NCBI GenBank assembly: GCA_016292575.1
Contig: JAEDIH010000015.1
Location: 1-22,278 of the forward strand
Length of the DNA: 22,278 nt
Direction of reading: 5' to 3'
Source of the DNA: Clostridiaceae bacterium
GTDB taxonomy: Bacteria > Bacillota > Clostridia > Oscillospirales > Acutalibacteraceae
This document shows, piece by piece, positions 1 to 6,548 of this stretch (the first letter of the stretch is position 1; each line of letters opens with the position of its first letter). The notes below the pieces were generated by a model. The model made no database searches. It had not been told where the DNA came from and saw only the letters and a program-made list of their open reading frames with translations. Made by a program: the position numbers and the translations under genes.

Positions 1-54
1 CGGACACTCTTTATTTGAAAAAATGATTGCGTAACAGCTAAAAAAGAACAAAAT

Positions 55-89
55 ATACAACAAAAGAGGCCGATTTTTCACCGACCTCT
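55..89 (-). terminator. Probable intrinsic terminator, minus strand
   Basis: On the minus strand AGAGGTCG pairs with CGGCCTCT (one G-T wobble) around a 9-nt loop, followed by TTTTGTTG. It lies downstream of the XRE gene and would be a back-up to the terminator overlapping that gene's 3' end, or it could serve a transcript not visible here. Bases 1-54 hold nothing I can assign. Confidence 0.5.
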
Positions 90-104
90 GCATTGCTATA
101 CTCT

Positions 105-133
105 CCGCTGTCAAATTCTGACGGCGGTTTTTC
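105..133 (+). terminator. Intrinsic terminator, plus strand
   Basis: CCGCTGTCA pairs with TGACGGCGG (one T-G wobble) around a 5-nt loop and is followed by five T. It faces left-to-right, so it probably ends a plus-strand gene that lies outside the left edge of the window. Confidence 0.6.
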
Positions 134-153
134 TTATTCCGGACTAAGTCTTT

Positions 154-198
154 AAAAAACGGGCTGTCGCTCTTCGTTTTACCGATTTGCGACAGCTC
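154..198 (-). terminator. Terminator overlapping the 3' end of the XRE gene
   Basis: The stem GCTGTCGC/GCGACAGC (163-170 with 189-196) is followed on the minus strand by GTTTTTT (160 down to 154). One arm lies inside the last codons of the XRE coding sequence and the stop codon (179-181) lies in the loop, so terminator and coding sequence overlap. Confidence 0.65.
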
Positions 199-439
199 CG
201 TTTTTGCTTTGTTTGATTTCAAAAAGATCATTATATGATACGTTTAGTATTTCTTTCAAAAGCTTGATTTCATCGGGATAAACGTGTCGCTGTTCAACTT
301 CAATCTTTGCCAAAGCACTTCTTGTTATGTCGCAACCATTGACTTGAAGTTTTGCGGCAACCTGCTCCTGCGTCAGTTTTGATTTTTCTCTTGCGTTTGG
401 TATTTGTTTGCCGAAAAGTTTTTCATATTCGGGATTCAT
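179..439 (-). CDS. Small XRE-family helix-turn-helix regulator
   Basis: This 86-aa protein is essentially one lambda-repressor/Cro-like HTH_3 domain. The first helix carries the REKSKLTQEQVAAKL pattern and the second, recognition-like helix carries TRSALAKIEVEQR, followed by the usual VYPDEIKLLKEILNVSYNDLF tail (about residues 17-73). There is no extra dimerisation, peptidase or sensor domain. Families of this size usually act as compact repressors of their own or a neighbouring promoter. The start is ATG at 439, behind a modest AGGGTG Shine-Dalgarno. The gene diverges from the DUF4234 gene; the two starts are 181 bp apart and the predicted promoters overlap. That arrangement suggests autoregulation and control of the neighbour, which is inference. 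The ligand or trigger is unknown. Confidence 0.9.
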   Translation of the reverse strand: MNPEYEKLFGKQIPNAREKSKLTQEQVAAKLQVNGCDITRSALAKIEVEQRHVYPDEIKLLKEILNVSYNDLFEIKQSKNGAVANR

Positions 440-458
440 TGCATATCACCCTGACCGT

Positions 459-487
459 GTTATAATTTCTTTTTAAAATTGAATTGA
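459..487 (-). promoter_or_regulatory. Possible promoter of the XRE gene
   Basis: The minus strand has TATAAC (464-459) with a poor -35, TCAATT (487-482), at 17 bp. The -35 overlaps the -35 of the opposing promoter, so the two RNA polymerases would compete. The weak -35 makes this tentative. Confidence 0.35.
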
Positions 488-512
488 CATAATTTTAGCA
501 GTGTGCTATACT
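484..512 (+). promoter_or_regulatory. Sigma-A promoter for the DUF4234 gene
   Basis: TTGACA (484-489), a 17-bp spacer and TATACT (507-512), with an extended -10 TG at 504-505. The predicted transcription start is near 519, giving a leader of about 100 nt. Confidence 0.85.
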
Positions 513-520
513 ATTTTTGA

Positions 521-532
521 ACCTATATAGGT
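521..532. promoter_or_regulatory. Candidate operator palindrome
   Basis: ACCTATATAGGT is a perfect 12-bp palindrome placed immediately after the predicted transcription start of the DUF4234 promoter. This is a classic position for a repressor that blocks RNA polymerase. The divergent XRE protein is the obvious candidate binder. The palindrome is seen; its role is inference. Confidence 0.4.
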
Positions 533-620
533 GCAAAATCAAAAGAGGAGGGTAGACATCGGCAACATCGCCGCTTAAGAAAAAATTAACTTTAGTATTA
601 TTGAAAAAGGAGATTAAAAA

Positions 621-1109
621 ATGACAGATAATCAAAATACGCCGCAGCACGCGGCAGAGGATCAAACCACACCGCAGAACATGAACATAAATGTTACCGT
701 TTCTTCTCCGGTTTCTCAGCTCAGAACAGACAGAGGACTTTTAAAAGCTGTTTTGCTTTCGATTATAACGTTGGGTATATATTCGCTTGTGTTAAATGCT
801 CATATATCTGAAGATGTGAATATAGTTTGCAGCAGATATGACGGAAGAAAAACCATGAATTATTGGCTTTTGACTTTCCTTGTAGGCCCTCTCACATGCG
901 GCATAGGATACTTAGTCTGGTGGCACAAGATCAGCGCAAGAATGGGAGCTGAGCTTGAGCGCCGAAACATTGATTATAAATTCGGTGCGGCCGATTTTTG
1001 GCTTTGGGGCGTTTTGGGAATGCTTATTCTTGTAGGACCGATTGTTTACTGCCATAAATATATCAAAGCAATTAATACGTTGAACGGCGATTTCAATTTG
1101 AACGGTTAA
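621..1109 (+). CDS. DUF4234 family membrane protein
   Basis: 162 aa. A polar Asn/Gln/Thr-rich tail (about residues 1-33) precedes a DUF4234 domain. The first hydrophobic segment (about 39-60) contains LLSIITLGIYSLV, followed by a soluble stretch with SRYDGRKTMNYW. The second segment is about 80-101 (LLTFLVGPLTCGIGYLVWW), followed by HKISARMGAELERR, and the third is about 125-147 (FWLWGVLGMLILVGPIVY). These are the hallmark blocks of DUF4234, a family of small multi-pass proteins of unknown function common in Firmicutes. The start follows AAGGAGA (607-613) with a 7-nt gap. It is a monocistronic unit with its own promoter and terminator, diverging from an XRE regulator that may control it. No enzymatic motif is visible. 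Confidence 0.9.
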   Translation: MTDNQNTPQHAAEDQTTPQNMNINVTVSSPVSQLRTDRGLLKAVLLSIITLGIYSLVLNAHISEDVNIVCSRYDGRKTMNYWLLTFLVGPLTCGIGYLVWWHKISARMGAELERRNIDYKFGAADFWLWGVLGMLILVGPIVYCHKYIKAINTLNGDFNLNG

Positions 1110-1148
1110 ACGCGGAAAAGAAAACATAATTTGCTGTGGCAATTAATT

Positions 1149-1206
1149 AAAGCTATAATTTACAGTCTTTGTTTTAATACGGCTGTGAACTATAGCTTTA
1201 TTTTTT
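1149..1206 (+). terminator. Intrinsic terminator after the DUF4234 gene
   Basis: AAAGCTATA (1149-1157) pairs with TATAGCTTT (1191-1199). The stem continues inward through an ACAG/CTGT block and is followed by ATTTTTT. Confidence 0.8.
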
Positions 1207-1241
1207 AGCTTCTTATCAGGAAATTAAATTTTCTGTTCTTC

Positions 1242-1270
1242 TTGACATGTTCACAATTTAATGATATAAC
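1242..1270 (+). promoter_or_regulatory. Sigma-A promoter for the Big_2 protein gene
   Basis: TTGACA (1242-1247), a 17-bp spacer and TATAAC (1265-1270) with an extended TG at 1262-1263. The leader of about 80 nt is AT-rich. Confidence 0.8.
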
Positions 1271-1358
1271 TATTAATGTTATTAGCGATAATATAACTAA
1301 ATTTAAACAACGAGTGTTAAGATTAACAAACAGTTTGAATAAAAGGAGAAAATAGGCA

Positions 1359-2714
1359 ATGGGTAAGGTACTTCAAAAAGCCACGGCTGTTTTTGCTGCG
1401 GTCATATTACTTGCTTCCTCTATAGGTTTTGCCGGTGGGAACGGTCTTTTTGCAAACGCGCTCGGGGAATATCTTGATCCTTTTGATTATCTTTTTGATG
1501 ATAACATCATAGGCGTGACGGATATTGATGCTTATTCCTATGACAGCTATGTTCTCGATTCACTTGAAAACTATTATGATTTTTATAAGGACGATGATAT
1601 ATATCATAATGACGGTCCGGATATTGAGTTTGACGACAGTATATACAGCATTGTTGCTGTTGAGTCCTCCGATCCGAGCGTGGTTGAAGTTGACGATTAC
1701 GAAACCGGAGGCTATGTGCTCAAGGCGCGCGACCAAGGCTCTGCAATCATAACTGTTTATCATTACGGTGAGGTGTATAACCAGAAGCCCTCGGACGATC
1801 AGATTTATCTCGGAAATTACGACACCTTCCAGATTAATGTTGAACGTGTTCCGGAAACGGAAGTTGTTGTTTCAAAAATTGCGGACAAAAATTACACGGG
1901 AAAATATATCAAGCCTGCGCTCAAGCTTACATATAAGGATATGACCCTTAAAGAGGGCAGGGATTACACCGTTTTCCTTGACGGCAACCGGGAGGTCGGA
2001 ACGGCCTCGGTTGAAATTCTCCTTTCCGGCGGTTTTACGGGAACAATTTATGATGAGTTCAGAATACTCCCGACCATAAGCAAAACCTCTGCCGTTCTTT
2101 ATTACGGAACAAAGCTTAATTTAACTGTCAAATCAAGCGAAAAAGTTACCTGGAAAACAAAGAACAAGTCCGTTGCAAAGGTCAGCTCAAGCGGCGTTGT
2201 TTCTCCGGTGAGCGCCGGCACTGCCGTAATAACGGCAACAACGGGCGGCTATACGCTTTCCTGCAAGGTCACGGTCAAAAAACGTCAGCTCAATGCGTCA
2301 AAGAAAACGCTATACATCGGTCAAAGCTTTGACCTTGATTATTACGGCGGAACCGGAACCGTAACATGGAAAAGCTCAAACAGCAAGACTGCAAAGGTCA
2401 ATAAAAACGGACTTGTCACCGCGCTCAAAAAGGGCAAGGTAACTGTTACGGCAACAAGGAATAAGTACTCCGTTACCTGCACCGTCAATGTAATACAGCA
2501 GAAGCTGAGCAGTTCAAAGCTCACCGTTAAGGTTGGAAAAACCGTCGATCTCGATCTCAAGGGCGCAGTGAGCAAGGTTACATGGACTTCATCAAATCCG
2601 AAGATTGCAAGCGTGAACAAGAACGGTCTTGTTAAGGGGCTGAAAAAAGGCACTGCTGTCATAACCGCAAAGCACGCCGGCGTAAGCTACAGATGCACCG
2701 TAACGGTGAAATGA
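1359..2714 (+). CDS. Secreted protein with bacterial Ig-like (Big_2) repeats
   Basis: 451 aa. The N-terminus is a signal peptide (basic MGKVLQK, hydrophobic core about 9-25, probable cleavage near ANALG at 32-36). Next come an acidic Tyr/Asp-rich stretch (about 37-95) and a degenerate Big_2-like module (about 96-163, SSDPSVVEVDD). A clostridial Ig-like module follows (about 168-238, with YTGKYIKPALKL and KEGRDYTV). Three clear Big_2 repeats end the protein at about 240-308, 309-378 and 380-451; each has a VTWK/TSSN-type strand, a K-V-x-x-x-G-x-V turn and an A-V-I-T-A strand. No LPXTG, SLH or choline-binding anchor is visible, so it is secreted or held by an unknown means. The adhesive or scaffolding role usual for such repeats is inference. 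AAGGAG (1343-1348) is 10 nt upstream of the start. Confidence 0.88.
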   Translation: MGKVLQKATAVFAAVILLASSIGFAGGNGLFANALGEYLDPFDYLFDDNIIGVTDIDAYSYDSYVLDSLENYYDFYKDDDIYHNDGPDIEFDDSIYSIVAVESSDPSVVEVDDYETGGYVLKARDQGSAIITVYHYGEVYNQKPSDDQIYLGNYDTFQINVERVPETEVVVSKIADKNYTGKYIKPALKLTYKDMTLKEGRDYTVFLDGNREVGTASVEILLSGGFTGTIYDEFRILPTISKTSAVLYYGTKLNLTVKSSEKVTWKTKNKSVAKVSSSGVVSPVSAGTAVITATTGGYTLSCKVTVKKRQLNASKKTLYIGQSFDLDYYGGTGTVTWKSSNSKTAKVNKNGLVTALKKGKVTVTATRNKYSVTCTVNVIQQKLSSSKLTVKVGKTVDLDLKGAVSKVTWTSSNPKIASVNKNGLVKGLKKGTAVITAKHAGVSYRCTVTVK

Positions 2715-2729
2715 GATAACAAGATAATG

Positions 2730-2763
2730 CCCTCCGGATTTTCGTGAAGTCCGGAGGGTTTTT
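2730..2763 (+). terminator. Intrinsic terminator after the Big_2 gene
   Basis: The perfect 9-bp stem CCCTCCGGA/TCCGGAGGG (2730-2738 with 2750-2758) is followed by five T, 15 nt past the stop codon. Confidence 0.9.
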
Positions 2764-2787
2764 GGGAATATTATATGATTTTTCAAA

Positions 2788-2823
2788 CATAAAAAACTGC
2801 CGCCGATGCAACTGTTTTTTATG
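2788..2823. terminator. AT-rich inverted repeat, possible bidirectional terminator
   Basis: CATAAAAAAC (2788-2797) and GTTTTTTATG (2814-2823) form a perfect 10-bp inverted repeat around a 16-nt GC-rich loop. It lies 8 nt past the stop codon of the minus-strand four-helix-bundle remnant and may be that gene's original terminator. Confidence 0.4.
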
Positions 2824-2831
2824 GCGAAACA

Positions 2832-2963
2832 CTATTTTTGATTTGATTTAGCGGTGTTGAGAGAAGCGATTAACATTCGCTTAATTTCTTCTGCAAGGGC
2901 AATTATTTCGTCATAATCATATTCAATAATTTGAGTTCTTTTCAATAATGTCAGCCAATATAC
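2832..2963 (-). pseudogene. 3' remnant of a four-helix-bundle (S23/IVS-type) protein gene
   Basis: Reading the minus strand from 2963 to the TAG at 2832-2834 gives an uninterrupted peptide of about 43 residues. It begins VYWLTLLKRTQIIEYDYDEI and ends in an IKRMLIASLNTAKSNQK-type tail. The YWL-x-LL block and the long final helix ending in LNTAK match the C-terminal part of stand-alone four-helix-bundle proteins related to those encoded in 23S rRNA intervening sequences (the family that includes Avd). The first two to three helices are missing. Upstream of residue 1 the frame runs into a simple purine-rich tract with no start codon or ribosome binding site. I infer a decayed gene truncated at its 5' end. 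Family recognition is from memory of the pattern, hence moderate confidence. Confidence 0.55.
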
Positions 2964-3085
2964 TTTTTTCTTTTCTCTCTTCTCTCTTAATTTTTATCTG
3001 GAAAAGTCGCAGGAGAAGAGTGAAGAAGAGAAGGGTGAAGAGAGAAGAGAACAAAAAGAAAAGCCACACTTTCGTGCGACTTTTC
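2964..3085. repeat. Nested inverted repeats in a purine/pyrimidine tract
   Basis: TCTCTTCTCTCTT (2976-2988) is exactly complementary to AAGAGAGAAGAGA (3038-3050). A second perfect pair, GAAAAGTCGCA (3001-3011) and TGCGACTTTTC (3075-3085), interleaves with it. Between them is almost pure AG sequence. The stretch joins the truncated four-helix-bundle remnant to the tRNA terminator. It has no credible coding potential: the Arg/Lys-rich frame through it is a by-product of the purine tract. Confidence 0.6.
3051..3084 (-). terminator. Intrinsic terminator of the tRNA-Ser operon
   Basis: On the minus strand AAAAGTCGCAC pairs with GTGTGGCTTTT (G-T wobbles only) around a GAAA loop and is followed by CTTTTTGT. 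It begins 5 nt after the CCA end of tRNA-Ser(GCT). Confidence 0.8.
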
Positions 3086-3089
3086 TTTT

Positions 3090-3180
3090 TGGCGGAGAAG
3101 AGGAGACTCGAACTCCTGCGCCGGTTTCCCGACCTACGCCCTTAGCAGGGGCGCCTCGTCACCAACTTGAGTACTTCTCC
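3090..3180 (-). tRNA. tRNA-Ser (anticodon GCT)
   Basis: This is a class II tRNA with a long variable arm. The acceptor is GGAGAAG/CTTCTCC with discriminator G and an encoded CCA (3090-3092). The anticodon arm is CGCCC-CTGCTAA-GGGCG, giving anticodon GCT, which reads AGC/AGU. The T arm has GGAGTTCGAGTCTCC. The variable arm pairs around GTCGGGAAACCGGC. It is co-transcribed downstream of tRNA-Ser(TGA). Confidence 0.95.
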
Positions 3181-3215
3181 GTAGGTGTCGATAAACAGAA
3201 TATCTAAGATAAAAA

Positions 3216-3305
3216 TGGCGGAGAGAGTGGGATTCGAACCCACGGTACGCAGGACGTACGACGGTTTTCAAGACCGTTCCGTTATGACCGCTTCGGTATC
3301 TCTCC
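3216..3305 (-). tRNA. tRNA-Ser (anticodon TGA)
   Basis: Class II tRNA. The acceptor is GGAGAGA/TCTCTCC with discriminator G and an encoded CCA (3216-3218). The anticodon arm is ACGGT-CTTGAAA-ACCGT, giving anticodon TGA for UCA/UCN codons. The variable arm is long (GTACG...CGTAC) and the T arm has GTGGGTTCGAATCCCAC. It is the first gene of a two-tRNA serine operon, with a 35-nt spacer to tRNA-Ser(GCT). Confidence 0.95.
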
Positions 3306-3320
3306 GTTTGGTGCTTTGAA

Positions 3321-3349
3321 ATATTATCATAATTCTGAGCCGTTGTCAA
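3321..3349 (-). promoter_or_regulatory. Promoter of the tRNA-Ser operon
   Basis: The minus strand carries TTGACA (3349-3344), a 17-bp spacer and TAATAT (3326-3321) with an extended TG. The start is predicted about 10 nt before tRNA-Ser(TGA), as expected for a stable RNA. Confidence 0.85.
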
Positions 3350-3410
3350 GTATTTTTTATAAATTTTGTCAGTCTTGGGCTGATATAAAGATAAAAAACA
3401 ATTTAAACTG

Positions 3411-3439
3411 TTGCTTAAAGAGGAGAGTTATAATATAAT
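3411..3439 (+). promoter_or_regulatory. Promoter of the lysophospholipase-like gene
   Basis: TTGCTT (3411-3416), a 17-bp spacer and a consensus TATAAT (3434-3439). The flanking sequence contains further overlapping TATAAT-like hexamers. Confidence 0.7.
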
Positions 3440-3469
3440 CATTATAATATCAGCATGAGGAGGATACAT

Positions 3470-4411
3470 ATGTCAATTATAAAAAAGGACGCATACTTTG
3501 TTTCGTCAACCGGAAAGGATAATATTCACTGCTGCGTCTGGCAGGACGATGAAAAAGAGCCAAAGGGAATTTTCCAGATAGCTCACGGCGTTTCGGAGTA
3601 TATCGAACGCTATGACGAGTTTGCACGCTTTATGGCGTCAAACGGCTTCATCGTCTGCGGCAACGACCACCTCGGTCACGGTCTTTCCGCAAAAACGCTT
3701 GGCGATCTCGGCTTTTTTGCAGAGGAGGACGGGGATCTCCGTCTTGTGGACGATATGCACATTCTCTCGCTTATAATGAAAAGGAAATATCCCGAACTTC
3801 CGCTTGTTCTTTTCGGTCACAGTATGGGTTCGTTTTGCGCAAGAGTTTATGCCGCCCAGTTCGGAAATGAGCTTGCCGCGCTGATTCTTTGCGGAACAGG
3901 GGAGCTGCCTGCGGCGGCAGTTGTGCTTGAAGAACCGTTAAATTTCCTTTGCAAAAAGCTCGGTACAAAAGCAACTGTTCCGGGCAATATCCTTGACAAG
4001 CTCGGCTCGCTTGCTATAAGAGACAAAAGAACCGATTCCGATTGGCTCAGCCGTAACCGCGAAAATGTTGAAAGGTATATTGCCGACCCCCTTTGCGGCA
4101 ATCCTCTCAAGCTCGGCGGCGTGAGGGATATCGTTTCGCTTGCAAACTCCGCCTGCGCAACGGGCTGGGCTCACAGCGTGCCTCTGGGGCTTCCGATTAT
4201 GCTTATTTCCGGTGCAAAGGATCCTGTCGGACTGAACGGAAAGGGCGTCATTGCCTGCTGCGATAACCTTGAAAGTGCCGGTCATGAGCCGGAGGTCATT
4301 CTCTATCCCGGAGACAGACACGAAATCCTCAATGAGGACGACCGCGAAAAGGTCTATAACGATGTGCTTTCATGGCTTCTTAAATCAATACCGTTTGACG
4401 GCAATTTTTAA
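3470..4411 (+). CDS. Alpha/beta hydrolase, lysophospholipase / monoacylglycerol lipase type
   Basis: 313 aa when started at 3470. An upstream in-frame ATG (3455) is rejected because the AGGAGG it would encode (3458-3463) is the ribosome binding site, 6 nt before the 3470 ATG. The protein is a single serine aminopeptidase/Hydrolase_4 domain. It has an oxyanion region AHGVSEYIERYDEFA near residue 38-52, GNDHLGHGLS, and the nucleophile elbow GHSMGS with Ser118. The acid is likely Asp251 (ISGAKDPVG) and the base His284 (GDRHEI). There is no signal peptide, so it is cytoplasmic. The family cleaves acyl esters of glycerol or lysophospholipids; the real substrate is not determined by sequence. It is a single-gene unit with no clear terminator before the next promoter. 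Confidence 0.88.
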   Translation: MSIIKKDAYFVSSTGKDNIHCCVWQDDEKEPKGIFQIAHGVSEYIERYDEFARFMASNGFIVCGNDHLGHGLSAKTLGDLGFFAEEDGDLRLVDDMHILSLIMKRKYPELPLVLFGHSMGSFCARVYAAQFGNELAALILCGTGELPAAAVVLEEPLNFLCKKLGTKATVPGNILDKLGSLAIRDKRTDSDWLSRNRENVERYIADPLCGNPLKLGGVRDIVSLANSACATGWAHSVPLGLPIMLISGAKDPVGLNGKGVIACCDNLESAGHEPEVILYPGDRHEILNEDDREKVYNDVLSWLLKSIPFDGNF

Positions 4412-4480
4412 TCTTGAGTTAAGCAAAATATGATAAATTATTACAAACACTTTTTGCTTGTATACTTTTTGTAAAAATAC

Positions 4481-4507
4481 TTGCAATTTTGTGCCGAATG
4501 GTATAAA
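4481..4507 (+). promoter_or_regulatory. Probable promoter of the PpiC-type foldase gene
   Basis: TTGCAA (4481-4486) and an extended -10 TGG-TATAAA (4499-4507) with a 15-bp spacer, or TAAAAT (4504-4509) with a 17-bp spacer. The leader is about 60 nt. Confidence 0.55.
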
Positions 4508-4571
4508 ATAAAAAAGTTAATGCGGCCTGTTGACCGCCAAAAGAAATCAATTTGAAAAGGATGAAAGCACG

Positions 4572-6419
4572 ATGGCAAAAGAAGAAAAGTCCGCTGCCGA
4601 AATTTATCGTCAGGAGCGTAAGGCGCGCCTTGCAAAAGCGGCAAAAAAGAACAACAAAAAGGCCTATAACCCCCAAGCAGGCAAAACTGCCGGAAAGATT
4701 ATCTCTGTCCTTCTGGTTGTTGCAATCATTGCCGGAGTTACCGCTTTAGCGGTCAACCTTACCGGTGCTGTTGAAAAAAACCGTACCGCTGTAACGGTCG
4801 GTGATGTTGTTGTTAACCAGCCGGAGTTTTCCTATTACTACAGCTCAGGCTACCAGATGGTTTCCAATTACTACGCTTCCTATGTCGGCTACGATACTTC
4901 AAAGACTCCCTCAAGCCAGACCTACGCGGGCGCTATGGGTGAAATTCCTGATTTTCCGGAAGACAAGACCCCCACATGGTCGGATTTCTTCAAATATTAT
5001 GCCGAAAACAACCTGAAGTATATCAAGGCGTTTGTTAAGATTGCAAACGAAAAGAACATTACGCTTGATGATTCCGATAAGGCTCAGATTGAGGAAAACA
5101 TCGAAAGCATTACGGAGACCGCAAAGAACAGCGGCTATTCTCTCAACTCATACCTGCGCGCCGTATACGGAAAGGGCGTTAACGAAAAGCTCCTTCGAAC
5201 CATTCTTGAAGAGCAGACCCTCGCTCAAAAGGTTGAGTCTGCCAAGACTGAGGAACTCAAGGCCTCCTATACCGATAAGCAGGTTGAAAAGGAGTACAAC
5301 AAAAATACTCAGGACTATGCAACCGTAAGCTACAGAGCTTATAAGTTTGCGGCCGAAAAGGTCAAGAGCGAGGACGGCTCGAGCGAGGCAGTCAACGAAA
5401 CCACTCTTGCCGCGGCAAAGAAAAAGGCCGACGCTTTCGCAAAGGCAGTCACCGACGAAAACAGCTTCAAGGCTCTTGCCGCCGACGAGGAAAAGTCGCT
5501 CAAGAACAGTGATTATAAGCTTTACATCACCGATGACAGCAAGACCCTGAACGAAGAGATGACTTATTCGGCTCTTTCTCAGTCGGCTTCAGATTCCGAC
5601 TTCCTTGAATGGGCATTCAACGCCAAGACTGCAAAGGGAGACACCTATGTGCTCAAGGGAACTGAGGATTACACGGTCTATATGATGACCTCTCCGATGC
5701 ATAAGGCTGCCGATACCCTAACATATGACGTAAGGCATATCCTTGTTAAGTTCCCCGAAGCACAGGAGGGCAGCTCCGAGGATGAGACGACCGCAGAAGG
5801 AGACGAAACCACTGCCGCCGCAGAAACGACCGCCAAGGCTGAAACCTCTGACGAAAAGAAAACAGAGGACGTTAAGGTTGAAACTCTTGACGTATCAAAG
5901 TATAAGGATGTAAATGTCTATCTTGACGTTAATGCCGAAACCGCAAAGGATAAGGCAACGTACAAGAAAGCTCAGGATATTCTTGAAGAATACCTCAAGG
6001 GTGACAGGACCGAGGAAGCCTTTGAAGCGCTTGAAAAGGAGTATTCCGAAGACACCAGAGACGATGACGGTCATCTGCAGTCGCTCATTTATGAAAATGT
6101 TCCCAAGGGTCAGATGGTTCCCGAGTTTGAGTCCTGGTCGCTTGCCAAAGGCAGAAAGGCCGGCGATGTCGGTATTGTTGAAACCACCTACGGATATCAT
6201 ATCATGTATTTTGTAAAGACAACTACGACAACATGGGAGGACACCGTCAGAGCAGCACTTGCCCAGACAGATCTTTCAACCTATCAGAACGAGGTTGTTG
6301 AAAGCGATAATGTTAAGCTTTCAAACGAAAACGATAAGGCTATCAGCGATGTTACCGATTTCCTTGATAAGCTTGCAAAGCAGGCGGCAAAGAACCAGTC
6401 CTCACAGCTGAGCTATTAA
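4572..6419 (+). CDS. Membrane-anchored SurA/PrsA-like peptidyl-prolyl isomerase
   Basis: 615 aa with ATG at 4572 (AAAAGG at 4555-4560). A TTG 42 bases further upstream is in frame but has no ribosome binding site. A Lys/Arg-rich cytoplasmic tail (about 1-40) leads to one transmembrane helix (about 42-64, SVLLVVAIIAGVTALAV). No lipobox Cys is present, so it is a type II anchored protein rather than a PrsA lipoprotein. The helical, charged middle (about 90-370) resembles a SurA N-terminal chaperone domain. The C-terminal PpiC/parvulin domain starts at VRHILVKF (387-394) and resumes at LEKEYSEDTRDDDG through TTYGYHIMYFVK (538-549). Between them is a Glu/Thr/Ala-rich insertion (about 397-445). 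Likely role: folding of exported proteins on the outer face of the membrane. Confidence 0.87.
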   Translation: MAKEEKSAAEIYRQERKARLAKAAKKNNKKAYNPQAGKTAGKIISVLLVVAIIAGVTALAVNLTGAVEKNRTAVTVGDVVVNQPEFSYYYSSGYQMVSNYYASYVGYDTSKTPSSQTYAGAMGEIPDFPEDKTPTWSDFFKYYAENNLKYIKAFVKIANEKNITLDDSDKAQIEENIESITETAKNSGYSLNSYLRAVYGKGVNEKLLRTILEEQTLAQKVESAKTEELKASYTDKQVEKEYNKNTQDYATVSYRAYKFAAEKVKSEDGSSEAVNETTLAAAKKKADAFAKAVTDENSFKALAADEEKSLKNSDYKLYITDDSKTLNEEMTYSALSQSASDSDFLEWAFNAKTAKGDTYVLKGTEDYTVYMMTSPMHKAADTLTYDVRHILVKFPEAQEGSSEDETTAEGDETTAAAETTAKAETSDEKKTEDVKVETLDVSKYKDVNVYLDVNAETAKDKATYKKAQDILEEYLKGDRTEEAFEALEKEYSEDTRDDDGHLQSLIYENVPKGQMVPEFESWSLAKGRKAGDVGIVETTYGYHIMYFVKTTTTTWEDTVRAALAQTDLSTYQNEVVESDNVKLSNENDKAISDVTDFLDKLAKQAAKNQSSQLSY

Positions 6420-6429
6420 ACAAAACAAG

Positions 6430-6469
6430 ACAGCGTGTTACCGAACTGCGGCAGCACGCTGTTATTTTT
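6430..6469 (+). terminator. Intrinsic terminator after the foldase gene
   Basis: ACAGCGTG pairs with CACGCTGT, with an inner CCG/CGG pairing, and is followed by TATTTTTAT. It lies 10 nt past the stop. Confidence 0.8.
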
Positions 6470-6503
6470 ATGCGCTTTTGCTTTGCAATGAACCCTGCGC
6501 CGC

Positions 6504-6532
6504 AAAAAGAAAACCGCCGGGTGAGCCGGCGG
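6504..6532 (-). terminator. Intrinsic terminator of ftsZ
   Basis: On the minus strand the perfect CCGCCGG/CCGGCGG stem (6532-6526 with 6520-6514) around a 5-nt loop is followed by TTTTCTTTTT, 16 nt after the ftsZ stop. Confidence 0.85.
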
Positions 6533-6548
6533 CTTTGTTAATATTCAA

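Noticed and set aside
2948..3145. Plus-strand Arg/Lys-rich open frame
   Set aside because: It is produced by the AG/CT tract and runs into the tRNA-Ser gene; no ribosome binding site and no family resemblance.
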